Below, piece by piece: positions 23,701-35,700 of a stretch of DNA of 64,000 nt; position 1 is the stretch's first letter; each line of letters starts with the position of its first letter. The notes under the pieces are model-generated. The model saw nothing but the letters and a program-made list of their open reading frames with translations. It did not search any database and was not told where the DNA came from. The translations under genes and the position numbers were made by a program. The DNA is from Sclerurus mexicanus (lineage: Eukaryota; Chordata; Aves; Passeriformes; Furnariidae), in NCBI GenBank assembly GCA_013396755.1, contig VWZF01007035.1, positions 62,001 through 126,000 on the forward strand. Direction: 5' to 3'.

Positions 23701-26700
23701 TTTTTTTCCCCTTCTGCCTGGCTTTGTTTCATGAGAACCCAACTTTTACAGGGGTTTCAGTGAGACTCTGGAGAGATTTCAGAACACCTATTATCAGATT
23801 ACACACTTGGAGGTTAAATAGTGCTGCAAGCTGTAGATCACCCCATTTGGGACTTGTCTTTCAGACAACAGTTTTCAATTATAAAATTCAAATAAGTCCA
23901 TTTAGTTTAATGAACCTCTGGAAATTTGTACAGCAGTGGAGACAGCGGGCTGGAGTAGAGTCGTTCTTGTCCCAGGATGTTTTACAGAACATTTTCTTTG
24001 TGCTCTGTTGGAAATGGAGCTGCTTGTGAGGTCTCATGGGGTGGAACAGCACTTGGGAGGAAGAATGTTGGCTGAACTGCTCTAGAATCAGGAGTTAGAC
24101 TTTGATCTTTGTGAGTCCCTTCTAATTCAGGATAGTCTGTGATTCTTGATGGGATTTTTTTTTTTTGCACCCATAAAAATAAGGTTTAAGGGGGAAAAAA
24201 AACCGACCAGCCAAATCCTGAGCGTCAGAGAGGACCAGATTTTATTATTTCCTCACTATTGCATTTTATTCTGAGTAACTCGAGCTTGAATGCTGGGAAG
24301 GTGCCTTCAGTGAACATGTTCAAAATGCATGTTTGACCTTGGGTGTTGCTTGATGTTTTCACTAATTATCAGTGTCAAACCCTCTGTGTGATGTTCTGTT
24401 CCCCTCTGCAGCTTTTTTGGGGGGGGGAAATCAGGAACAAATCAGTGCATCTGTCACACCTTATTTCTTGCAGAGCACTTAACCACATCTTCCCACATCT
24501 GGGAAGTCAACTCTTGATCCTCCCAACAACTTGCACTTCAGGCTCTCTCACTGCAGCAATTCCTGTGATAATTTGCACCTTCTGTGTCCGAGGGACTGTG
24601 TGTTTGCAGCAGCTTCTGCTGGGCAGGCAGATGTGGCCAGATGTTCCCTCCTCTGGGTTCGCTTCCCTTTCCCTCCCATCCTGACCTCTCCTTTATCCAC
24701 CTGTTGGTGTTCCCTGTCTCTCACATTCCCTGTTGGGGTGTCAGAGCACCAGAAATGCCCTAATGATCACAAGGGTTCAAACCCACCAGCAATCCTGGAG
24801 TTAACTGGTGGCCACGGCCCTCAGCCAGAGTGGCCTGATGAGAAGTAACCGGATTCTAATGGGCTTCCTTTTGCTCTGCTCTTTTTTGTTCCCTTCCACT
24901 AGAAGGTCTCCTTGGCACGTTGCAGTTGTTTCCTGCAGAGAGGAGTCTCGGCTTTCCAGACATCCACAATGCTCTGCTTAAATTAGTATTTGTTGCTTCT
25001 AGCCACTGCTTGCTTCCTCTAACTCCACAAATCCTTTGCTGGTCAAAAATTGTCAGAAAGCCATGCTTTTTTCTTGTACCTTTTATTCTGTTTTGTGTTT
25101 TAGCTCTTTGGTATGGTGTAAACAGAGAATAAATAAACCAGAAAAACCCCCAAACCAACCCGAATATTCCTTCCTGACGGGTAGTTTTGATAATACATCA
25201 TTCCAGGTAATAAAATAAACCATACAGCAAGTGTATGAAATGAGGCCCCCCCCAGAATGCTGGGGCAGGTCTGGGCCCNGATGGGTCTTTTCCAGCCCAT
25301 ATGGTTCGGTGCTATGATGTGATACTTACTCAGCTTTTATAATATTGCAGTGTAGTGCCCACCCAGCACTCGCTATCCACAGGCTTCCCAAATGAGCAGT
25401 AAGAATTATTGGAAACCTCACCCCATTTCTTCATTAGGGATGGATCATTATGTATCCCCCAGACTTTGGGTTTTGCCCGTTTTCCTCCTGTAGAACAGAT
25501 TTATGGTGTTTCTCCTGAAGGAACAGCTCAGTCCATCAGTGAGTCCCATCTAAACGCAGCCTGAGCTTTCAGCTCACACTGTTGTGAGCAGCTGAAACCA
25601 CACACTGTGTGTTTGTACTTTGGAAGGGGATTTAAAGTGAGGAACTGGGAGCCCTAACAAGGTGTGTGATGGGGCAGAGCAGTAGGAACAGGGGGCAGGA
25701 AGTTCACTGTGGATTGCTCTTAGAATTGGAGCTTTGTTTGATTCCCCCTTCAGGGATTCAGCACTCGGTTCCATTGCTCTTCACCAAAATGTTCATATTC
25801 CTGTCAGATGAGAAATATTTAAATTTGGTCAGTCTGCTGTTTTTCTGGTGGTGTTTCCCTCTGTCTTTAATGGGTATTTCCACCCGAGTGAAGGCAGGTG
25901 AATTGTGCACTTAAAGAAACCTGATCCAGAAGTAAAGGAGGATTATTCCTGCATTTCCTACCTGCATTTGTGCATCATGCAGTGCCCTGTTCTGCCTTTA
26001 ACCATAAATATTTAGGTGTGTCGGGACTGACGTTGGGGAGCTTTTAGAGAGACACCCAGGTGCAATGGTCGAAAGCACCAGGGACTCCAGCACGCCTTTC
26101 CTGTAAGAATTGCCTGGTGCAAATGTAGCATTAATTGTCTTAAGCTTGTATTTGCATTTTGAGCACAGTATCTGTTCAGTAAAAAAAAAAAATCCACAAA
26201 AGCATAATGCCCACATACTGTTACCGCAGTGTTCTTCCTGTGAAACACATTTTCTAGTCAAGAAATTGATAATTAAGGCTCCCTTTGCCATGCAAAGCTT
26301 AGCAGTAATCACACTTAACAGGGCTGGCCTTAGGGCAGGTAAAATAGGCAGGCAGTTATCCACCCAGCCTGGCTGGAGGCATCACAGAAAGCCAATTTAC
26401 AGGAATGAAACATTTATTATTCATTAATGTTAACAGTTTTCTCTTAGAATTGACACTTAATCTAATTTCCTTGGCATTTTATTGGGCAGGTAGGAAGCTG
26501 ACAGTGGGCTGGTAAAAGAAATTACTCATCTGCCCTGGAAAACAGAATAAAGGCCTTGATAATGCAAACTGTGTGGGGAAATGTGAGACTGCTCAGCGTA
26601 AACAGAGGCTCCTGTTGCATCTCAGATGTGATTCCTGCTGGAGGTGTAATTTTGAGGTTGATGCCTGTAAATAGGTGATATTAGAGGTGGTTGTTGAATT

Positions 26701-29700
26701 CCTGTTGCTGCAGTGCAAAACCTGGGGGTGAGTGGGCAGCGAAATGCAGGATTTGGTGGGGAAAAAACCAAAGCAGCTCTGGTGAAAGAAGTGGAGTGAT
26801 GGGAGGAGATGGAGCAGGAGGGGGGTGGAGTGCACCCTGAATTTAGGGTTGGAAAATTGAGCTTGCGTGTGTTGGAAGGGGATTCAGCATGTGGCAGAAC
26901 TAAAGTGGGATGGACTGTGGGCATTTGGAGCTTGGGAATTCATGGGTCTGTTTGCCTGGCTTGTGTTTGTTACTGGCTGTTGTAGAATAAAAGAGAGGGG
27001 AGAACAGGACGAGAGGGTTTTAGGATGGAGGAGGGTAAATGTAGATTAGACATTGGGAAGGGATTGCTGGCTGGGAGGGTGGGCAGGGGCTGGGCTGGAT
27101 TTCCCAGAGAAGCTGTGGCTGCCCCTGGATCCATCCCTGGCAGTGTCCAAGGCCAGGCTGGAGCACCCTGGGACAGGGAGTTGGAACTAAATAATCTTTA
27201 AGGTCCCTTCCAGCCCAAACCATTCTAGGAAAATAGAGTTGCTTCTCCAGTGCTTCCAACTGAGGTACATTAATAGGATGATTTATGCCAAAGTAAAATC
27301 TTCACTGTCAAACAGGAAAATAAATCTGAAAAGGCATCTGGAGGAGACTCATTCATGCGTCCCTCTGAGAGGAAGATGAGCAGATTCCTGGAGGAACCCA
27401 AATGTTTCCGTATTTATTTATGTGCCTCTGTATATGAACATAATACTCAGTGCCTTTGGAGCTTTGGGGTCCAGGTATTGCCAACCTGAGCTCTTGGGGC
27501 TGCCTGGAGAGCCTCCAGTGGTGCCTGTTGGTGGCTTTGCAAAGACTTTTCCCCCTGAGGGTCCAGAGTGCCCCGGAAAAGGCATTTCTTGGAACAACTC
27601 CGAGGGCAGGTACTCAGTTTATGCTGAGCAAAGCCTGTTGTGCATTTCATTGCCATCAAAGCTCATTTGGTTGGGAAGTTCAAGCTCCGTTCTCCCCTTT
27701 GTGGGCACAGAGTAAAGAATAATCTCTGTGTGCTGTGTGTTCTGTGGTGCTGGGGTCAGTGATTTCAAGTCCCGCTTTGGGGCTGGAGTGCATTTGAAGA
27801 TCAAAACCAACGTTTTTATGAAGGGAGGTGAGTGGTTTCACAGTTCTGCAGCTGATCAGCCCTGGGTAGCATTTCTGTACTCCTGCAGTGATGTTGTGCC
27901 ACATGATGAGTCCTACAATGGTGTTTGTTTTCTTCTGCCATTGAATAGCTTGGTAAACATCCCATTCTTTCAGTTCACCACGATAAAAGAAATTTATTAG
28001 CCCGTGAAGAATTTATGGCTTCTTTTCTGTCCTTCTACAGCATCTACAGCCTGTTTTTCTCTTGTCTTATTTGAATGCTGGGGAATTTGCTTTTTCTCCT
28101 TCCTTTCCTCCCCAAATTAATGCATCACAGTGTAGGAGTGAATTCACAGAGATGAATTTGGGTGGTATTCTGTGGCCTGGACAACCTGCAGAATTTGGAT
28201 AGGTCTATGAAAAACGTGGATTTGTCAAACCACAAATAAATAGTCAACACTGGTGTGGCAGGAGCTTGTTCTATAGTGCCTGGAGTCTGCTGCTGTGGGT
28301 TGTTGCTGGGACCAGATTAATGACCTTGGTTCACAGAGAAGAATTTATTTTAGCCTTTCTTGGTGCGTTGTACTGTTGAACCTCTGTGTGTATTTCTGTG
28401 GTAAACAGCAGCTTTAGTTTGTAGCATTTTAGACGTCATAAAAATGAGACATTGTGTGACTTTCTTACAGAATCACAGCAAAGTTTGTGTTGGAAGGGAC
28501 CTTCAAGGTCATTTTGTTCCAAACCCTGCCACGGGCAGGGACACCTCCCAGTGTCCCAGGGTGCTCCAGCCTGGCCTTGGGCACTGCCAGGGATGGATCC
28601 AGGGGCAGCCACAGCTTCTCTGGGAAATCCAGCCCAGCCCCTGCCCACCCTCCCAGCCAGCAATCCCTTCCCAATGTCCCAGCCAGCCCTGCCCTCTGGC
28701 ACTGGGAAGCCATTCCCTGTGTCCTGGCCCTCCACGCCTTGTCCCCAGTCCCTCTCCAGCTCTCCTGGAGCCCCTTCAGGCCCCAAAAGGGGCTCTCAGG
28801 TGTCCCTGGAGCCTTCTCTTCTCCAGGTGACCCCCAGCTCTCCCAGCCGTCTCTTCACTAAAGACTGAATTAATTTTAGCTGTGGATGGCTCCGGTGTGC
28901 TCAGCTGCTCTCAGGCAACAGCTGAGAGGAAATTCGGAGTTCCTTTTGGGTCCTGCTTGTGGCAGGTCGTTCCTCCATCCGCGGTGCTGAGGCAGGAGGG
29001 CTCTTGGGGAGCTCGGGGTCTGTTCGGTTTTCTGGGAATCTGCAGCCTCCCGCAGAAGTGGCAGAGCCGACAGTTGCGTATGATCAATGGGAATACATTT
29101 TCCCAGGTATTTACCTTTGGAAATGAGCTGTTCCTGTCTTTGATGTGAGCTGTTGTAGGAAGCAGTTTAAGGCTTTAGGCGTTTGCAGAGTGGCAGGGCT
29201 CCCGAACTCCGGGGAAAGTCTTTGCACCTACTCCCTCTGCTCGCTGAGGTGGATGCTGGAAACGGGAGATGAAAAATGCTTGTGATCTCCAGATCAAATT
29301 CTGCTGAAATGAATAGTCCCAGTGCACTTTTTTGATTAATCTAATTCTGGTGTAAATTCACTGACCTCGGGGAAATAACAAGGTTCATTTGTTTTCTTGT
29401 GTGAAACGTGCTCTACGTCCCAGGATAAAAACATTTCAGGATTGTGTCTGATCGTCATCTCCTCTATCCTGCTCTTCCATCTGTGGAAGTGACTCCAGTG
29501 AATTAAGCATTTTGCATTTGTGTAATCTGTGTTTTTAACTATGTAAAATCAAAAGTCAATGAGATTTGGCTCAACGAGTTTCTGTTTTACCGCAGCATAA
29601 AAATGTCTCTCGGCAGCCGAGCAGCCAGTTGGAATTATTCTAATCCTATTGAGCTCTTGCTAATGAGACAAGGCATCTGCAGCCATCCAGCTGCCAGGTA

Positions 29701-32700
29701 CAAATTCCAGGGATCTTACAGGGGAGGAGGCTTCTCATTTGGAGGAGCAGTAATTAAAATAACCGAGTGAAATGATCAGGAATCCCTCCTGGCAATCCCC
29801 ACATCTTTCATAACCTGCAGATTCTCAGGATCTGCCCTGATTTTCCTTCTGTTTGTCCGAGGTTTTGAGTGTGTTTCAGGCAGTTCTGAAAAGGCGGTGT
29901 GTATTTATCATTGTTTCATAATCCTGTCCTGTTCCATAACTCCCCCTTCGAAGTTCTCTCTGCAAAGTTCCTTTCCCAAACAATTTTGATCCTCTCTGTT
30001 TGGTAAACAGTGTGTTGACTTTTCTTCCTCCTTGCTACACATTTTAATAGGACTAAAACAAGCAAAGATGCCCTTGGCTTACTTTTCTGCAGCGTTAGCA
30101 GGAACATGGACAATCTCAGGAATATTAAGTACTCCTTGCTTTGCCTTTTTCTTTTGTGCAGAGCAAGAGAAAGAAATGACTCCTGTACCACAGGGCTTAG
30201 TCAGGAAATTCAGGTGTAGAAGCTTTCAGATCCCAAGTGATTAACCCAGACTCCCGTTATCCAAATCCTAAACCCAAAACCTGGGTTATGAAACTTGTTT
30301 TTCCAGTAAATTAAAAGAAAAAAACAGTCTCTGGTGCTTTTCTCCGTTTAGGTCGTGGTTTTGGAGTTAAACTTTTATCCTGTTGATCAGAAAATAATCT
30401 ACAGGTATTTGAGGCAAACTCATGTGGGTGGAGGGGAGAAAGAAAAAAAACCCTGTTAGGGTTAAATTCCATGTTGTTGTGTAGAATTATTTATCCTTTT
30501 TGGTGTAGGAAGCGATTCCTTTAATGTTTTAAAACAGAACAAACTAAAGGACTGTAAATAAAAGTAAATGTTCTGATCAAAATACAAACATGGTATTTTT
30601 AGTGCCAATTGTTTCCACAATATTTTCCCCAAACAGGTAATTAGAGAAACCCAGACATTCCCAATACAGGTGTTTATTCTGGGCAGATTTCCCAGCTGGT
30701 GCATCCAACAGAGCCAGCTGGAAATCTTGGAATGTGACAGTCGACTGAGCCTGGACCTTCCATGGAGCTCCAGTCCTGCAGGTTGGGATCACAGGCTGGA
30801 AGTTTATGGAATGGTGTGTTAATGCACTTGGGGAGTGTGTGTTGGCGTGCACGTGGACAGGAGGTGGGTAAAACCTTCCTAAACCTCATGTCTGGAATCT
30901 TCCGGGGGATGAGACCATGGGAATGCCCTGTCCTGGCAGGTTCGTGGTTCCTCCAGCCTCGTAGTTGGTCTCCTACACAATCCAGGAGAGGGGATCCAGG
31001 CCTGGCCACTTAGTGTCTGTATTTCCCCAGTGCCTGCAGGGGTTGGATTTGGGCTCTCAGAGGGTACATTCCCTTCAGTGTGGATGCATCCAGTTCCTTC
31101 TCCTGGACCTGCCCATGGTGGGAGCCTCAGCTCCTGCAGCCGAGTTCAGCAGGAAATGCTTCCTCCTCTTTCTGAGCCCATCTCCTGTGGGCTTCAACAG
31201 GTGCCACTTGCTCTAGCAGAGCATGATTTGGTGAAAAATTCATTGCCGTTTACATTATTCATCTGGTTTTTGCACTTCTGCAGTCCTGGCTTGTCTCCTT
31301 CCAGAGAGCCTCGGTGTCCTCCTGTCTGCAGAGCAGCTGCTGCATCCCCTCCCTTTCAGGGCTGAGAGAAGAGAGACCAGAACTGTGCATTATTATATCA
31401 TTTCAGGAGGAATAAGCTGGTGGGTCTCAAAGGTGGCTTTGTCCTTCAGCCCTGTGTTGTGGTTTTTAAGATCCGGGGCCTGTGGTGACCCCTCTCTTTC
31501 TTTCCACGGACAGCTCTGCTTTGCTGGACTGATCTCAAGGGCTTTTAGCAAATTTATTTTTCCTGCAGGAGGCAAGTTAAATTCAAACGCAAGGGCAAAA
31601 CCAACTGGGCAACGCAATATGAGTCTGCTTAAAAATTCTGGCTGTGGCTGAAAGGTGTTAGGAAGCCTGAGCTGGGTGGGAAGTTGCTGGAGCATTGGAA
31701 AAGGCTCATCATCTCCTCTGTGATGTAACAAACTGCTGACTCTTTGGGAAATGAGGATTTTGCAATTGAGTTTTGTTTGATTCGAAGGGAAAGCTTTCCT
31801 AGCCTGTGGTATGAGCCAGTTTGGCTGCGTGTAGCAATCCGGGTTCTCCTGCAGTCCGTGCTCCGGGTGGAGAGGATGGATGTTTGCATGAACTGCTGAG
31901 ACAGGCAGTGCTGTGCAGCTCCAAACCCAAACATCTGTCCGTTCCTCGAGAGGATATTCCTTTGTGTCCGGTGTGACCACCCAAAAACATTCTTCTAGCA
32001 GAAATCAGCAGTTCTTCACAAAGGAAGGGTGTTCATCTGCAAGAGCTCTTCACAGAGGGTGACTTACTGCCAGACACAGTCTGGCACGTGATTATTACAC
32101 AACCATGGAATGGTTTGGTTGGAAGGAACCTTAAAGATCATCGAATTCCATCCCCCTGACGTGGGCAGGGACCCTTTCACTACATTTAGTGTTTTCCAAG
32201 CAACCTGGTGTAGTGTTCTTACTTTTCAGGTCCTTTTGGCAAGATATTAAAGTGCTTTGGCCACAGTACAGCTTTTAAAAATATCTTCTTTTGTGAAAAC
32301 ATGATTTAAGACAACTAAGAATGTTTGAGAGTAGAATATTTATGTAACAACATGAGAAAGCATTCCTGTTTCTGTAGCTACCGGGAAGCGTGGAACTTGG
32401 AATGCTGTAAATAATTGTGTGCATTGGAAGAAGGTACTCCAAGGGAGACTCCTCCTGCTCTGCAGCTTCCTCAGGAGGGGCAGCTCCAATCCCTGCTCCC
32501 TGTGACAGGGACAGCACCCAGGGAATGGCTGGAGCTGTGCCAGGCAGGGTCAGGTTGGATTTTAGGGAAAGGTCCTTCCCCCAGAGGGTGGTGGGCACTG
32601 ACCAGGCTGCCCCTGGAACGGGCACTTCCCAAACCTGCCAGAGCTCCAGAGGGTTTGGACAACGGGACAGGGACGGGGTGGGATTGTTGGGGTGTCTGTG

Positions 32701-35700
32701 CAGGGCCAGGGCTTGGATCAGTGATCCCTGGGGGTCCCTCCCAGCTCAGGATATTCCATGATTCCAGGATACCCTGCCAGTGGAACGAGGAGGTGGGTTC
32801 TGCTCTGAGCACATCCCTTGTGCTGGAGGAGAGGTGCACCCGCATCCCTGTGAAATGTGCAGCTCCTGGTTTTTGGGAGTGAGGGTGTGAGGCTCCCACA
32901 CTGGCAGGCTGAGGAACAGCAGAAGAAACAGCATCTCTGCTCATTTCCATGTGTGTCTGCTGCAATCTTCTGCCACTGCCACCTGAAAGTGGGCAAACCG
33001 CAGGATAAATAAATCCCTTGTACACATGGTCCTCTCTGGGCTGTATTCCGGCTGCAGGTCCTCTGTCCCCTCGGGAGCTGAGCAGGACAGGTGAGCTGCC
33101 CTCCTCCTGTGCCCTGTTCCATGTGGCAGCACAGGTTTCCTTGCTGCTCTTTCTGGGGTCTTTATCCTCTCAAATGGCTGTTTTTCTTCCTCTTCAAAGG
33201 TGGAGGCCCTGAAGTTGGTGGTGCAGCCTGTTGTTTATCTTTGGAGGGGAGGGAGTGGTGAACTGGAATTTTTGGGTGACTTCCCGTTGCTTGTATGTTT
33301 GAATTCTACCTTTATATTTATCTGAGAGGAGCTTTTGCACTTGAATTCCTACAACTTTCCTAATGGGATTGGAGAATTCAGAGAAATCTACAAATACCAA
33401 CCCCTTGTGTGTCCTCTTTGTTAAGTAAAGCAGAAAGCAAGAGTTTCTCTCTTATTATTTTTCAGTGGGGTGCAGGAAATCCTCTCTTTCCTCCTGTCTT
33501 GGAGTGCTGCAAGTGACTTATTGCAAGGAAAGATCCTGGTTTTGGTTGGACTCGACCTCATTGCTTTAACAAATCCAGAGTGAGGCTGTTGTGGTCACAG
33601 AGAGCACCAGCAGTGGCTTTTTTCCTCCTCCCAACTACTCGACCTTCTCTACACAAATAGCTTAAGAAATTCAGAAACAAATCAAGGGGTTTTGACTCCT
33701 GCCAGTGTATTTTTTGAGTCTTTTGGGTTGGCTTTTCTAGTATTTTACTGTTTTGTGCTCTTTCAGTGCAGGGTACACACCATCTTAAGGTGGTTTCCCA
33801 GTCTGGAGGTGAAACCTGAGTGATTTAAGTAAAATAAATCTCCAGGTGTTCATGCTCTGCTGGGTGTGTTTTTAAAGCCATCTCACTTGGAGCAAGAAGA
33901 TGCTCTGCATTTCTTTCCAACTTGTGATTGTTGCATGGTGTTCAAGCATATGGTCCAGAACACTTTGTAAGCAGTTATTTTTTTTAATAGCTTCATTTTT
34001 TGCTTGTTTTCTCATCATAACTTCTTTAAAGCCGTTCAGAAATTGTCAGGAGAGCTCCAAAGTTCTCCCGTGCTGGTCCTTAAGGTTGTGATACACCAAT
34101 GTTTAGGTCCGAAGTGCTATAACTGATCCTAAATGAGTTTTCTCCTTTTCCCCATGAATTGCACCCTTTCCCGTGTCTGTGTTGCTGATTTAAAGCAGAA
34201 ACCTGTATGGACCATCCCTTCCAAGGAAAAGGAGGAAAACTGAGGATGTCTCTCTGAGCAAACCAACTTTGAGTGCTGTAGGTGACAGTGTCTCCTGGGC
34301 CTTTCTGGTGGTGCCCGTGGAGACGTTCCAGGTGTGGCCTCCTGCATCTGGTGGCAGGATGGACCTCAAGGAGGCTGTGGGGTGAGGAGCCAACGAGCCA
34401 GGTGGATTGCATTGGTTCTTGACTAGAAGTTTGGAGTGATGATCAGGAAGCTTTTGACTTGTAGCCGGTTTCAGCAGTTTTGTTGGACTTTCAAACGTCA
34501 TTGATTGAAATAAAAATAAAATTAATCTTACTAGACAGTGTTACTCAGGAGTTGAAATCAATGAGGAGGGGAAGTGAGGGCCCATGACCCTTCCTTGCTG
34601 TTCTGGTGTGTTTGGGAAGGGGTGGACTGTTGGAAGTCGCGGTGACTGCAGCTCTCCAGCCAAACAGTTGCACTGATTCCTCTCTCCAAAGGTAGAATTC
34701 CTTCCTTGTAGCTCTTTGTAAACAGATATTTCACCTTACTCTGTGCCTGTGTTAATGACTCTCTGGCAGTGTGATAACTAAGAAATAAAAATTTTCATAA
34801 ATCCAGTAGTAGTAAGAAAACTCTCAACAATCTGAAAAGTGGCAGAGTAATAAACTACAATATTTGTGGTTTATTTTCTTCCAGTACATGGGTCTCCTCT
34901 GACCCCCAGACAGGCACATTTACCAGAATAAACATCCCTATACATTCATTACAGACAACGTAGCCTAAACCCTGCTTCACTAGTCCTTTTGGACCTGTTG
35001 GCTACCATTTCTTCTGCTCCGAATTCCAACAGGCAGGGGCTTTAAGGAGGTAAAGGGTTTCTCTATCCATGACCTGGGAACGAGGCGTAACATCTGACAA
35101 GAACCAACCAGAGCTATCCAGGAACCTTGAAACCCTTCCAGAGCGTGTGGATGAGGAAGAGGAGATGAAGACAGTGGTCTTTGGCTTGAATTTGGGAGGT
35201 GTGTCAGTGGAGTGAGGGTGGTGCTGTGGAAGAGGAGATGAAGACAGTGGTCTTTGGGTTAAATCTGGAAGGTGTGTCAATGGAGTGAGGGTGGTGCTGT
35301 GGGAGGGGTGGTTTTGCAAGTGGGTGTACTGTCCAAATCTTGGATGACAGGATAAAGTTGTAACAACTGGCACACTTTGGAAAACATTCCCGTGCATGCA
35401 ACGCGCCGTAAGAAGTTACTGTTTTGTACTCCTAACACTCCACAAAGAGTTTCAGAGAGTTCCTTTCTGGCTTTTGAGGCATGGCCAATTTGTGCAATCT
35501 CTGCCTCCTCAGGACTTTGTCCACCAGCGACGATGTGGAGGACAGGGAGACCGAGAAGGGCCGGCTGGAGGAGGCGTACGAGAAGTGCGACCGCGACCTG
35601 GACGAGCTCATCGTGCAGCACTACACGGAGCTCACCACGGCCATCCGCACCTACCAGAGCATCACCGAGCGCATCACCAGCTCCCGCAACAAGATCAAGC

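Larger units (their letters stand above)
17711..35512 (+). other. EXOC4: EXOC4 intron 1 (17.8 kb)
   Basis: GT at 17711 and AG at 35511-35512 bound it. It contains CR1 fragments at 18148-18628, 24085-24146, 25246-25318, 27001-27232, 28468-28855, 32100-32210 and 32460-32772, plus a 73-bp tandem duplication at 35155-35300. The remaining sequence is unique and moderately AT-rich with no coding signal. The stretch 21590-21760 is repeat-free and has homeodomain-like words (CAATTA, TTTAATTG). Confidence 0.9.

Noticed and set aside
31393..31980. 195-codon minus-strand open frame in intron 1
   Set aside because: No family resemblance; length is not unusual by chance in this much sequence.
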